NCBI GenBank assembly: GCA_039801905.1
Contig: JBDRVQ010000010.1
Location: 1-49,230, forward strand
DNA: 49,230 nucleotides
Direction of reading: 5' to 3'
Source of the DNA: a candidate division WOR-3 bacterium
GTDB taxonomy: Bacteria; Hydrothermota; Tepidihabitantia; Tepidihabitantales; JBDRVQ01
The number at the start of each line of letters is the position of its first letter. Position 1 is the first letter of the stretch. Of the stretch, positions 27,772 to 37,917 are shown piece after piece. The position numbers and the translations under genes are program-made. The notes below the pieces were generated by a model. It made no database searches. It saw only the letters and a program-made list of their open reading frames with translations, and had not been told where the DNA came from.

Positions 27772-28626
27772 ATGTTTTTAGCAAAGTTAAAGGCGGGATT
27801 AAAAAAGACAAAGGAGTTATTAAAAAATCTCTTCCAAGAGGAGGACTTTTCCAAATGGGAAGAGGTTCTCTTAGCGGCCGATTGTGGGATAAAAGTTACC
27901 GAAAATCTTCTTTCCAAGGTTAAGGAAAAATCTGGTGACCGCAAGGAAGTGTTAAAGAGAGAGATTATAGAGATCTTAAAAAAAGTGGAAAAAAGACCAC
28001 CCCAATCCCTCTCCCCTCCCTATATCCTAATGGTGGTTGGAGTGAACGGTTCAGGGAAGACAACAACCGTTGGCAAGTTAGCTTACCGGTTTAAGAAGGA
28101 GGGGAAGAAGGTAGTAATTGCGGCAAGCGATACCTATCGTGATGCCGCTGCCCAGCAGTTGATCGTCTGGGCAAAAAAGGCAGGGGTGGAGATTGTCCCT
28201 TCGGAGAAAGGGCAGGATGCTGCATCAATTGCCTTTGATACGATTAGTAAGGCGAAAAGTAAGGGGATTGATATCGTTTTAATTGATACCGCGGGACGGC
28301 TCCATACGAGGAAAGATTTGATGGAAGAGGCAAAGAAGATAAAGCGCGTAGTGGGCAAGGTGAGGGATAAGGCACCGGATGATATCTTTTTGATTTTGGA
28401 TGCCACGGTCGGGCAGAATGGCATTGTTCAGGCGAAAGTCTTTTCCGAAGAACTTGGGGTAACAGGATTAGTGGTGACAAAATTAGACGGGACCGCCAAA
28501 GGAGGGATTGTGTTAGCGTGTGCCCAAGAGTTAGGTCTCCCCATTAAATTTATCGGTTTTGGGGAAGGAATTGAAGATTTAGACGAATTTTCAGCTGAAG
28601 AATTCGCAGAGGCCCTCTTAGAATAA
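27772..28626 (+). CDS. ftsY: Signal recognition particle receptor FtsY
   Basis: FtsY is the membrane-associated GTPase that receives the SRP-ribosome complex during co-translational insertion of membrane proteins. An N domain (helical, 1-75) precedes the G domain with GVNGSGKTTTVGKL (P-loop), ASDTYRDAAAQQL, IDTAGRL, TKLDGTAKGG and the final GFGEGIEDLDEF. The acidic A domain found in E. coli is missing, leaving the short NG-only form (284 aa) seen in many bacteria. It converges with the HEAT-repeat gene, whose stop is 2 nt away. Confidence 0.97.
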   Translation: MFLAKLKAGLKKTKELLKNLFQEEDFSKWEEVLLAADCGIKVTENLLSKVKEKSGDRKEVLKREIIEILKKVEKRPPQSLSPPYILMVVGVNGSGKTTTVGKLAYRFKKEGKKVVIAASDTYRDAAAQQLIVWAKKAGVEIVPSEKGQDAASIAFDTISKAKSKGIDIVLIDTAGRLHTRKDLMEEAKKIKRVVGKVRDKAPDDIFLILDATVGQNGIVQAKVFSEELGVTGLVVTKLDGTAKGGIVLACAQELGLPIKFIGFGEGIEDLDEFSAEEFAEALLE

Positions 28627-28628
28627 TT

Positions 28629-30287
28629 TTACCGCATCTTTTCTCGCCGGTAGGCAATGATCTCCTTAAATTTTTTTATCACCCGGCGGGCGGCTTCCTT
28701 TACGGTATCATCCTCTCGGCTGAAAGGCCAGGGCTTGCTAATTTTTTCTAATATGGGTAAGGTCTCAATCGCTTCTAATTGGCCGAGGGCATTGATTGCT
28801 TCTACCCGCATCTCCACATCCTCATCCTGAAGGGCAGAGATTGCTATCGGCTTTGCCTCCTCCCCTTTAATTTCAATTAGGGCTTTCAAAGCGGAGATTT
28901 TTACTAAAAGATCATCATCTTTAACCCGGGCGGTAAGTTCTCCTATCCCATAGGGACTCCGAATAAGCCTTAACGCTTCACACGCCTTTGCCCGAACCAA
29001 AGGGGAGTGGTCTTTAAGGGCGATAATGAGATGGGGGACTACTTCTTTTTTCCCGATTTTACCCAAACTCTCACAGGCGGCGGCTCGAACCCAAGGGTTC
29101 TCATCGGCCATCTTCTTTGTTAAAGGGGAGAGGGCGTCTTCTTTCCCAATGTTCCCCAATATCTCACAAACTTTCATCCTCACCTTCGGGTCTTGATTAT
29201 TTAATTCTTCTAAGAGAAAAGGGAGAGCATATTCTCCCATCTTTTCTAAACTCCTCTTTGTTTCGTCCGTAAGGAGGGGGTCGGGATGGGAGAGAAGGGA
29301 GATGAGATACCTTACCACCTTTTCCTCTCTCATTTCGGATAAGGCATTTATTAATAAAATCGGAATGTCCCCCTTTTCGGTTTTAAGCACCTGGAGGAGA
29401 TATTCCGCAGTTTTGGGACTTTTAATTTGTCCCAAGATGGAGGAGACGACTGTTTTTAACTCCCCATCTTCTGTTCTCAGCAGGGAGATCAAATCCGTAA
29501 GACCACTCTCCCCGATTTTTACTAAAGTATTAATCGCTTGTACCTTCTCTTTAATCTCTTTACTGGTGAGCGCCTTTTGGAAAGGGGGGAGAGAAAAGGT
29601 GCCGATCATTTTTAAGGCGTCAACCGCGGCATCCCGAACGATGTCCGATTGGTCAAAGAGGGCTAATTCACTTACTTTTTCTATCGCCTCCTTTGTCTTT
29701 AATTTCCCTAAACTTTCACAGGCACTCCTCCTCACCCAGGGGTTAATGTCATCCAATCTCCCTAACAGTGCTTCAATTATTTTCTTTTTTGTCTCCTCAT
29801 CGGCGATTGAGCCCAATTCCCCTAAGACGAGGCTGGCTAAGGAACGTACCCAGAAGTTGATATCGTTGAGGAGAGGGAAGATAAGGGGAATCGCCTTTTT
29901 GCTTTTCATTTTGCCCAAATTCTCAGCGGCCTGGGCTTTCACTACCGGGTCGGGATCTTTGAGGTAATTAAGCAAAACCTCTTCTACTTTTTTTGCTACC
30001 GCTGGTTGCTTCTCGGTGATCTTCTCTAAGATTAAGAGGATGTTTCGGCGGACAGCGCGGTCCGAAGTTTGGAGAGCGGAAGTTAGGGGATTTAGTGCCA
30101 TTTCGCTTAAAGAGATAAGGGCATCGCTTACCGCCTTCCTCACCCGCGTGTCCGAATCGTAAAGACCAGTGATTAAAACTAATGCACATTCCGGGGATTT
30201 TCCGTCTCTTAACTCTTCAATCGCTTTTAACTTTTCCGGATAGGGTTTTTTTCTTAATGTCTCAATCAATTCGCCAAGGGGTCGCAT
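28629..30287 (-). CDS. HEAT-repeat protein
   Basis: About 14 consecutive HEAT/PBS-lyase-type units of 31-40 residues fill the protein, for example DPDPVVKAQAAENLGKMKSK and NPWVRRSACESLGKLKTKEA. This makes a curved alpha solenoid without any catalytic domain. Such proteins act as scaffolds, and some modify phycobilin lyases or bind nucleic acids; no specific role can be read here. I chose the ATG at 30287 (MRPLGELIETL) because a strong promoter ends 5 nt before it. A longer in-frame start at 30320 lies inside the -35 box. Length is 552 aa. Confidence 0.85.
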   Translation of the reverse strand: MRPLGELIETLRKKPYPEKLKAIEELRDGKSPECALVLITGLYDSDTRVRKAVSDALISLSEMALNPLTSALQTSDRAVRRNILLILEKITEKQPAVAKKVEEVLLNYLKDPDPVVKAQAAENLGKMKSKKAIPLIFPLLNDINFWVRSLASLVLGELGSIADEETKKKIIEALLGRLDDINPWVRRSACESLGKLKTKEAIEKVSELALFDQSDIVRDAAVDALKMIGTFSLPPFQKALTSKEIKEKVQAINTLVKIGESGLTDLISLLRTEDGELKTVVSSILGQIKSPKTAEYLLQVLKTEKGDIPILLINALSEMREEKVVRYLISLLSHPDPLLTDETKRSLEKMGEYALPFLLEELNNQDPKVRMKVCEILGNIGKEDALSPLTKKMADENPWVRAAACESLGKIGKKEVVPHLIIALKDHSPLVRAKACEALRLIRSPYGIGELTARVKDDDLLVKISALKALIEIKGEEAKPIAISALQDEDVEMRVEAINALGQLEAIETLPILEKISKPWPFSREDDTVKEAARRVIKKFKEIIAYRREKMR

Positions 30288-30292
30288 AAGTA

Positions 30293-30320
30293 ATTTTAAG
30301 GGAGAAAAAGAAATAGTCAA
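30293..30320 (-). promoter_or_regulatory. Promoter of the HEAT-repeat gene, leaderless geometry
   Basis: On the minus strand TTGACT (30320-30315), 16 bp, TAAAAT (30298-30293), 5 nt to the ATG at 30287. Confidence 0.7.
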
Positions 30321-30344
30321 GAAGTTTGGATAGCGCTAAAAGAG

Positions 30345-32444
30345 TTATTTTAGCAGGGCGTATCGCAAAATGAAACCTAAAAAGACGATGGAAACCATTG
30401 ACATCAACTTGATTAAGATGTTTAATGAGGGACCGGCGGCATCCTTCAATGGGTCGCCAACTGTATCACCCACGACACTCGCCTTATGGACATCCGAACC
30501 CTTACCACCCAAATTCCCCTTCTCAATATACTTTTTCGCATTATCCCAGGCGGCTCCGGAATTGGCCATCATCACCGCACAGGCAAAGCCGGAAGTGAGA
30601 GCCCCACAAAGAAGGCCCACAACCCCCTCCACACTCAAAAAGAAGCCAATTAAGATTGGGGAGATGATGGCTAAAAGAGAAGGTAGAATCATCTCTTTTT
30701 GGGCACCCGCGGTACAGATATAAACCGCTCTTCCATAATCCGCCTTAGCATTTGGGTCACCGGAAAGGAGGCCTTTTATCTCCCGGAATTGCCTCCTCAC
30801 TTCTTCCACAATTAAGCCCGCGGTGCGACCGATTGCCCGCATAATGAAGGAACTGAAAAGGAAGGGAAGCATCGCGCCGATAAAGAGGCCGACAATGATT
30901 CGGGCATCTAAGAGATTTAAGTTGACGATTTTCGTTTTGCCGCTCAAAAGCCAAACTTCATCCCGATAAGCCGCGATTAGGGCTAAGGCGGTCAAAGCGG
31001 CGGAACCAATCGCAAATCCCTTTCCAGTAGCCGCCGTAGTGTTACCTAAGGCATCAAGGGCATCGGTTCTTTCCCGGACATAAGGTTCTAATTTCGCCAT
31101 CTGGGCATTACCACCCGCATTGTCTGCCACCGGTCCGTAGGCATCGCTGGCTAAGGTAATTCCCAAGGTGGAGAGCATTCCAACCGCCGCCAGACCAATG
31201 GTGTAAAGTCCGAGGTTTAAGTTATGAAAACCACCGCCCAGATAAAAACTTAAAACGATTGCTATCCCAACGATGGAAACGGAGAGGAATGTGGAACGCA
31301 TACCCACCGAGAGTCCTTCAATTATCACATTGGCGGTAGAAGTTTTTGCCGCATAGGAAATCCCCCGGGTTGGCGGATAGGCATCAGAGGTAAAATATTC
31401 AGTAGCAAACCCGATTAAAGTTCCCGCCAGAGTACCAATTAAGATCCCCCAATAAATGAAAAGGTATTCTTTACCCAAAATTCCCTGGACCAAAAAGTAA
31501 GAGGCCAAAATGATTAAAATGGCGGTACTATAGATCCCTTTTCGGAGAGCGGAAAGCAAAGCACTCTGGCTCGCCTCCTCTTTTGTGCGAATGAAGAAAC
31601 TACCGATAATAGAAGCGATAGTTCCGATGCTGGCAATCACCATTGGTAAAAAGACGCCCCTCTCTCCGAGACCAGCGCTAACCGAAAGAGCCATTGTGGC
31701 AACAATTGAGCCGACATAAGACTCATACAGATCTGCACCCATACCGGTGATATCTCCCACGTTGTCACCAACATTGTCCGCGATCACTGCTGGATTTCTG
31801 GGATCATCTTCGGGTATACCCGCTTCTACCTTACCCACCAAGTCCGCACCAACATCGGCGGCTTTAGTGAAAATTCCTCCCCCAACCCGGGCAAATAAGG
31901 CTTGGGAAGAAGCGCCGATGCCAAAGCCGAGCATCGTGGAGACTATTTTTTCTATCCGTTCCGCAGTGGGCAGGGCTTTGTAAACAGAGTTTAAGATGAC
32001 ATACCAAAGGAAGAGGTCAAAAAGGGCAAAGCCAACAACGATTAAACCCATCACCATTCCCGAAGAGAAAGCAATCCTCAAACCATCGTTTAGCGATTTC
32101 CGACATCCCTGAGTCGTTCGGGCGGAGGAGCGCACTCCTATTGACATTCCCAAATAGCCGCATAAGCCAGAAAAGAAACCGCCGGTAAGAAAGGCGAAGG
32201 GAACAAAGATGGGTAGGAGATGGTTCAAGGCTAAAAAGATTAAGATGAGAAAGAGGATAACGAAGTAGATACTCACTACCTGGTACTGTCTTTTTAAGTA
32301 AGCCTGCGCCCCTTCCTTTACCGCTGCGGCAATCCTCTTCATCTCCTCTGTCCCCTCGTCTTTTTTTAAGATTCTCAAGGCCAGAATGAGAGCGAAGAGA
32401 AGGGCGGTAAAGGAAGATAAAGGAACAAGGAAAAATAATTTCAT
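30345..32444 (-). CDS. hppA: Membrane-bound ion-pumping pyrophosphatase (probably K+-dependent)
   Basis: This integral membrane enzyme hydrolyses pyrophosphate to pump H+ and/or Na+. The 699-aa protein has about 16 membrane helices and the substrate motifs DVGADLVGKVE, DNVGDNVGDITGMGADLYES and DNAGGNAQMAKL. GNTTAATGKGFAIGSAALTA carries Ala where K+-independent enzymes have Lys, so K+ dependence is likely; K+-dependent members include Na+-pumping forms. The ion cannot be settled from sequence alone. GGGAGGAAG precedes the ATG. It suggests pyrophosphate-based energy saving, common in energy-limited anaerobes. The gene is downstream of a small coiled-coil protein gene on the same strand. Confidence 0.96.
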   Translation of the reverse strand: MKLFFLVPLSSFTALLFALILALRILKKDEGTEEMKRIAAAVKEGAQAYLKRQYQVVSIYFVILFLILIFLALNHLLPIFVPFAFLTGGFFSGLCGYLGMSIGVRSSARTTQGCRKSLNDGLRIAFSSGMVMGLIVVGFALFDLFLWYVILNSVYKALPTAERIEKIVSTMLGFGIGASSQALFARVGGGIFTKAADVGADLVGKVEAGIPEDDPRNPAVIADNVGDNVGDITGMGADLYESYVGSIVATMALSVSAGLGERGVFLPMVIASIGTIASIIGSFFIRTKEEASQSALLSALRKGIYSTAILIILASYFLVQGILGKEYLFIYWGILIGTLAGTLIGFATEYFTSDAYPPTRGISYAAKTSTANVIIEGLSVGMRSTFLSVSIVGIAIVLSFYLGGGFHNLNLGLYTIGLAAVGMLSTLGITLASDAYGPVADNAGGNAQMAKLEPYVRERTDALDALGNTTAATGKGFAIGSAALTALALIAAYRDEVWLLSGKTKIVNLNLLDARIIVGLFIGAMLPFLFSSFIMRAIGRTAGLIVEEVRRQFREIKGLLSGDPNAKADYGRAVYICTAGAQKEMILPSLLAIISPILIGFFLSVEGVVGLLCGALTSGFACAVMMANSGAAWDNAKKYIEKGNLGGKGSDVHKASVVGDTVGDPLKDAAGPSLNILIKLMSMVSIVFLGFILRYALLK

Positions 32445-32509
32445 AATCTTCCTCCCCTTTTCTCAGACGGCAAAGAAAAAAGCAACGCAAAAGATGAAAT
32501 TGCGATCGC

Positions 32510-32806
32510 TTACCTCTTCGCCTTCATATTTTGGTACTCTTTCTCTTTTTCCTTTAACTCTTTTTCCAGGTCTTTAATCTTGCTAACGATTTCCTTAACT
32601 TTTGCATTCTCCCTTATATCCTCCGGAGCGTCAATTAGTTGGTAGACAAGGCCCCCCAATTCGCTAAACTGCTCCTTAATTGAGCGGTTTAAAGAAAGGA
32701 TTTGCATCTTTAGTCGCCCTTTCTTTGTCAAATCTTCGGCTTCTTTCAATGCCTGCTCGGTTGTGTCTTCCAACCAAGATTTTACTCTCTCCCAGAGAGA
32801 TGGCAT
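32510..32806 (-). CDS. Small coiled-coil protein, unknown function
   Basis: The 98-aa product is highly charged and almost wholly helical. RLKMQILSLNRSIKEQFSEL and VKEIVSKIKDLEKELKEKEK are heptad-like. Such short proteins resemble YtxH-like or bacterial envelope helical proteins, but there is no clear family. TAGGAGGC precedes the ATG. It lies 9 nt after the thiamine-binding-type gene and before hppA. Confidence 0.75.
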   Translation of the reverse strand: MPSLWERVKSWLEDTTEQALKEAEDLTKKGRLKMQILSLNRSIKEQFSELGGLVYQLIDAPEDIRENAKVKEIVSKIKDLEKELKEKEKEYQNMKAKR

Positions 32807-32815
32807 TTTAGCCTC

Positions 32816-33103
32816 CTATATTACTTTATTCACTTTCTCTTCCATTGTTTGGAATTTATCCCGGCGGTCGTCAATTTTAATTGTGGTTAAAAGACGCTGG
32901 CAACCCATCGCCACCAACCTCTCGTGAATTTTTAAGACGAGGGAGAAGATCTCTTTTAAGTCACCTTCCACAGCGGTACCCATCGGAGAGACAGAATACT
33001 TTAAGCCGCTCTCTTTAATCACCTTCACTGCTTCCCGAACATATTCACTAACCCCCGGGGTCTTTGTACCGACTGGGACAACGCTTAAATCGACAATTGC
33101 CAT
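32816..33103 (-). CDS. MTH1187/YkoF-like (DUF77) thiamine-binding protein
   Basis: The 95-aa sequence begins AIVDLSVVPVGTKTPGVSEY and contains YSVSPMGTAVEGDLKEIFSL, the hallmarks of the MTH1187/UPF0045 family. Members form ferredoxin-like tetramers and some bind thiamine or related ligands. The physiological role is uncertain. AAGGAGGG is well placed before the ATG. It follows rpmJ by about 20 nt in the ribosomal-protein cluster, a place normally held by rpsM. Confidence 0.85.
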   Translation of the reverse strand: MAIVDLSVVPVGTKTPGVSEYVREAVKVIKESGLKYSVSPMGTAVEGDLKEIFSLVLKIHERLVAMGCQRLLTTIKIDDRRDKFQTMEEKVNKVI

Positions 33104-33124
33104 AGTCCCTCCTTAAAGATAAAT

Positions 33125-33241
33125 TTATCCCTGCCTCTGTTTATGGGTAGGGTCTCTCTTACAGATGACCCGCACTACCCCTTTCCTTTTAACAATTCGG
33201 CAATGGACACATCTCTTCTTTACCGAAGGTTTTACTTTCAT
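33125..33241 (-). CDS. rpmJ: 50S ribosomal protein L36
   Basis: This 38-codon gene encodes [20 protein letters not shown] and then [18 protein letters not shown]. It has the three Cys and one His (C11, C14, C27, H33) of the zinc-binding form of L36. The length is exactly that of the family. GGGAGG precedes the ATG at 33241, and infA lies 11 nt upstream, the usual infA-rpmJ order. Confidence 0.97.
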   Translation of the reverse strand: MKVKPSVKKRCVHCRIVKRKGVVRVICKRDPTHKQRQG

Positions 33242-33252
33242 AATTTCCTCCC

Positions 33253-33471
33253 TTATTTATAACGGTAGACAATCCTCCCCCGAGTTAAATCGTAGGGGGA
33301 GAATTCAACTGCTACCCGGTCACCAGGGACAATTTTAATGAAATGGAGGCGCATCTTACCCGAGATGTGAGCCAAGGCGATATGTCCACTATCTAACCTA
33401 ACCCGAAACATTGTGTTGGGCAGCGCTTCAATCACTGTGCCGTCAAGGCGGATCAAATCCTTTTTAGCCAT
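33253..33471 (-). CDS. infA: Translation initiation factor IF-1
   Basis: The 72-aa OB-fold protein ([38 protein letters not shown]) binds the 30S A site during initiation. Its ATG overlaps the end of map by 8 nt. Sequence is canonical apart from FIKI where most members have NYIRI. Confidence 0.97.
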   Translation of the reverse strand: MAKKDLIRLDGTVIEALPNTMFRVRLDSGHIALAHISGKMRLHFIKIVPGDRVAVEFSPYDLTRGRIVYRYK

Positions 33472-34213
33472 CAGTTAAAATCTCCGGTTCGTCCTCGGTC
33501 ACAAGGACGGTATGTTCAAAATGGCAAGAAGGAAGGCGGTCTTTCGTAATAACCGTCCAACCGTTTTTTAAGGTTTCGGTCTCCGGTGAACCCATATTAA
33601 CCATCGGTTCAATCGCTAAGGTCATACCCGATTTTAAGAGAACCCCCTCCCCCTTCTTGCCAAAGTTTGGGATTATGGGCTCTTCGTGGAGTTCAATACC
33701 CACCCCGTGGCCAGTTAGTTCCCGGACAACAGAAAAACCAGCCCTCTCTACCTCCCTTTGAATTGCGGCACTGATATCGCCAACCCTCTTTCCCGCTCGG
33801 GCTTCTTTAATCCCTAAGAGAAGGGCGGAAGCGGTAACTTTAATCAGTTCTTTGACCCGGCCTTCTAACTTCCCTAAGGTGTAAGTCTTTGCCCCATCCG
33901 CAAAATACCCATCCTTTATCACCCCAACATCAACTTTAACTATGTCACCCTCTTTTAGGCGCCGACCATCAGGAATCCCGTGGACAATTTCTTCATTAAG
34001 GGAGATACAGACCGCCGCCGGAAAGCCTTTATATCCCTTAAAGGCAGGAATACCACCCCTCTTCTGGATTAAGAGATCACAGAACTTTTCTAAATCTATT
34101 AGGGAAACCCCAACTCTTATCCTCTCTTCAATCATCCTTAAAACTTCAGCGACGATCTTGCCCGCCTCTCTAATCTTTCTGATTTCTCCACTTGATTTTA
34201 TGTAGATCGGCAT
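33464..34213 (-). CDS. map: Methionine aminopeptidase type I
   Basis: Removes the initiator Met from nascent proteins. Metal ligands sit in [19 protein letters not shown] (two Asp), [15 protein letters not shown] (His), LAIEPMV (Glu) and [15 protein letters not shown] (final Glu). Length (249 aa) is typical of the type Ia enzyme. It overlaps adk by 16 nt and infA by 8 nt, giving a tightly packed adk-map-infA-rpmJ order as in the end of many spc operons. Confidence 0.97.
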   Translation of the reverse strand: MPIYIKSSGEIRKIREAGKIVAEVLRMIEERIRVGVSLIDLEKFCDLLIQKRGGIPAFKGYKGFPAAVCISLNEEIVHGIPDGRRLKEGDIVKVDVGVIKDGYFADGAKTYTLGKLEGRVKELIKVTASALLLGIKEARAGKRVGDISAAIQREVERAGFSVVRELTGHGVGIELHEEPIIPNFGKKGEGVLLKSGMTLAIEPMVNMGSPETETLKNGWTVITKDRLPSCHFEHTVLVTEDEPEILTDG

Positions 34214-34845
34214 CCCTCAATAATCTTTCTCATCTCCTCTTGAACTTCCTCTCTCTCTCCGGAAACCCGATAAAGGATTCCCTTCTTTTCATAAAAAGGG
34301 ATTAAATCCTTAGCCTCTTCCTCATAGACCAAAAGCCTCTTCTGGATCGTCTCCTCCTTATCGTCTTCCCTCTGGTAGAGTTCACCGCCGCAGAGGTCGC
34401 ATCTTCCGGGAGACTTTGGTGGTTTAGATTCCAAATTATAGATGGCGGCGCATTGCCGGCATACCCTTCGGGTTGTCAAGCGCCGGATAATTTCCGCTGC
34501 TGATAGTTCCAAAAGAAAGACGAAAGAGATTCTTTTCTCCAAACGGTTAAGAATTTTCTCTAACCCCAATGCCTGATTTAAGGTTCGGGGGAAACCATCA
34601 AAGACAATCCCTTCATTTTTACTCTCCAATAGATATCCCTCAATCACCGCCAAAACCAATTCGTCGGGCACAAGTTTTCCGCTCTCCAAATAGGTCTTTA
34701 TCTTCTCGCCCAAAGGAGTTTTCTTAGCCACTTCGGCGCGAAAGATATCCCCGGTGGCGATATGGGAAAGGGAATAGCGTTTGGCTAAAAGCTCGGCATG
34801 GGTTCCTTTCCCACTTCCGGGCGGTCCTAAAAGGATAATAAGCAT
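34198..34845 (-). CDS. adk: Adenylate kinase, zinc-LID type
   Basis: Interconverts ATP, ADP and AMP. The P-loop GPPGSGKGTHAE is at residues 7-18, followed by the AMP-binding FDGFPRTLNQA. The LID domain has CRQCAAIYN and CDLCGGELYQR, a four-Cys zinc site as in Gram-positive and thermophilic enzymes. Length is 215 aa. The promoter's perfect TATAAT ends 6 nt before the ATG, so the whole cluster starts with a leaderless cistron. The usual secY upstream neighbour is absent. Confidence 0.97.
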   Translation of the reverse strand: MLIILLGPPGSGKGTHAELLAKRYSLSHIATGDIFRAEVAKKTPLGEKIKTYLESGKLVPDELVLAVIEGYLLESKNEGIVFDGFPRTLNQALGLEKILNRLEKRISFVFLLELSAAEIIRRLTTRRVCRQCAAIYNLESKPPKSPGRCDLCGGELYQREDDKEETIQKRLLVYEEEAKDLIPFYEKKGILYRVSGEREEVQEEMRKIIEGCRST

Positions 34846-34851
34846 AAAATC

Positions 34852-34879
34852 ATTATAAAAAGAAATCCCTTCCTGTCAA
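34852..34879 (-). promoter_or_regulatory. adk operon promoter, leaderless geometry
   Basis: On the minus strand TTGACA (34879-34874), 16 bp, TATAAT (34857-34852), then GATTTT and the ATG. This is the cleanest example of the start-codon-at-transcription-start pattern in the window. Confidence 0.8.
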
Positions 34880-34955
34880 TTGAGATTTTCCATTATTTTG
34901 GTGGGAGGTTGGATAAATTAAGCCCTTGAAAAAGAATGGGTTAGATAGAAAGAGA

Positions 34956-35007
34956 GAATTTAGTGTCAGAGTTTTGGGGGTATTTCCGATTTATATATAG
35001 GGTAATG
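34956..35007 (+). repeat. Dispersed promoter-like block, copy 2
   Basis: GAATTTAGTGTCAGA, TTTTGGGGGTATTTCCG and TATATATAGGG match 20968-21022 closely. TATATA (34994-34999) stands 5 nt before an ATG at 35005, which is also the first unit of the 12-nt array. Confidence 0.6.
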
Positions 35008-35146
35008 GAGAATTTAATAAATGGTCTTAAAAAGGGTATAAGCGAAGGTATAATTAGAAGCCTAAATTAGAGTTTAATAGAGGAAATAATGAAGGGTTTA
35101 AACCCAATCCTAATTAGGAGTTTAATCCGGAGCCTAAAAAGGCTTT
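35003..35146 (+). repeat. 12-nt phased TAA array, copy 2
   Basis: Twelve positions from 35003 to 35135 keep the 12-nt register; eleven read TAA and one (35027) reads TTA. The frame from ATG 35005 reads MENLINGLKKGISEGIIRSL and then a TAG; beyond it the tetrad pattern continues (SLIEEIMKGL, LIRSLIRSLK). The start resembles ENLINSLKEGI of the first array. Further right lie GGACTTTTATAAAATCCTTA (35172-35191) and no gene up to the tRNA promoter. Confidence 0.75.
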
Positions 35147-35231
35147 GAAAGAGGGGAGCAAAAATGATAAAGGACTTTTATAAAATCCTTAAAAAGATTT
35201 TGCTAAAGCTTTTTAAGCTAAGGTCTTAGAC

Positions 35232-35260
35232 TGGTCATAATCACTGTTAACGCTTCAGCA
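35232..35260 (-). repeat. GTTAACAGTGA-type upstream block, copy D
   Basis: TGGTCATAATCACTGTTAAC followed by GCTTCAGCA. TTAAC is 11 bp upstream of the tRNA-Val -35 box, four less than in copies A-C. Confidence 0.6.
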
Positions 35261-35262
35261 TA

Positions 35263-35290
35263 TTGACAAAAATAATAACTTTTTTATTAT
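35263..35290 (+). promoter_or_regulatory. Promoter of tRNA-Val (TAC)
   Basis: TTGACA (35263-35268), 16 bp, TATTAT (35285-35290). The tRNA 5' end is 7 nt after the -10 box, so transcription may start at or very close to the mature 5' end. Confidence 0.75.
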
Positions 35291-35297
35291 CCTTTAA

Positions 35298-35371
35298 GGG
35301 CGAATAGCTCAGTTGGCGAGAGCGCCTCCCTTACAAGGAGGAGGTCACCCGTTCAAGTCGGGTTTCGCCCA
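35298..35371 (+). tRNA. tRNA-Val (TAC)
   Basis: The acceptor stem GGGCGAA pairs with TTCGCCC, discriminator A. CCTCC-CTTACAA-GGAGG gives anticodon TAC. The T arm is ACCCG-TTCAAGT-CGGGT. CCA is not encoded. A protein gene starts 7 nt downstream. Confidence 0.96.
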
Positions 35372-35378
35372 TTTTCCA

Positions 35379-35864
35379 ATGCTCCATAAGATTAGAGGAT
35401 GGTTAAGAGGTAAATTAGATGACCCGTACTTGACGAAGAAGGCTTACCCGGAACCGACCGTTTGTCCGACTTGTGGTCTTATTTATCATAAAAAGCACTG
35501 GAAAAGGGATGAGGGGTTAAAAGAGAAGTTAGAAAGGGAGGCAAAAAGGATAAAGTGTCCTTCGTGCCGCAAGATAGAAGACCATTACCCAATGGGGATT
35601 TTAACCATTAGCGGAAGTTTCTTTCTTAGTCACAAAGAGGAGATAAATAATATTATCAAAAATACGGAAAGGAAAGAGATCTTGCGGAATCCATTGGACC
35701 GGATAATGAGTCTAAAAGAAGAGAAGGAGAAGATGATTGTTGAAACAACCTCTGAGAATTTAGCCCTTGCCTTGGGCAAGGCTTTAAGCCGTGCCTACAA
35801 GGGAAAATTAGAAATTCGCTTCTCCGAAGACCAGAAGATGGTGAGGGTCTTCTGGGAGAGGTGA
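35379..35864 (+). CDS. BCAM0308-type zinc-binding protein
   Basis: The 161-aa product has CPTCGLIYHKKHW (about 27-39) and CPSCRKIEDHYPMGILTISG (about 59-78), two CxxC pairs that should bind zinc, followed by FFLSHKEEINNIIKNTE. This matches the BCAM0308 family, related to the Nmd3-like zinc-ribbon group. Function is unknown. The start is the ATG at 35379, 7 nt after the tRNA, without a ribosome-binding site; a longer frame runs back through the tRNA and is not real. It is followed at 19 nt by groES, so tRNA, this gene and groESL may share a transcript. Confidence 0.8.
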   Translation: MLHKIRGWLRGKLDDPYLTKKAYPEPTVCPTCGLIYHKKHWKRDEGLKEKLEREAKRIKCPSCRKIEDHYPMGILTISGSFFLSHKEEINNIIKNTERKEILRNPLDRIMSLKEEKEKMIVETTSENLALALGKALSRAYKGKLEIRFSEDQKMVRVFWER

Positions 35865-35882
35865 AAAGAATAGGAGGAGGAT

Positions 35883-37809
<1,927 letters not shown>

Positions 37810-37822
37810 TCCCTAAGCGGAG

Positions 37823-37860
37823 AAGGGGAGGGGTGATTTCACCCCTCCCCTTTTATTTTA
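37823..37860 (+). terminator. Rho-independent terminator after groEL
   Basis: AAGGGGAGGGGTG pairs with CACCCCTCCCCTT around a short ATTT loop, followed by TTTTATTTTA. Confidence 0.93.
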
Positions 37861-37917
37861 ATTGGTTTGGCTTAATTTTATCTTATCCGCTGAGACCTCA
37901 GCTTCCTGCACCAACCC

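Noticed and set aside
35865-35882. CIRCE heat-shock operator before groES
   Set aside because: The TTAGCACTC/GAGTGCTAA inverted repeat is absent; only a ribosome-binding site is seen in the short gap.
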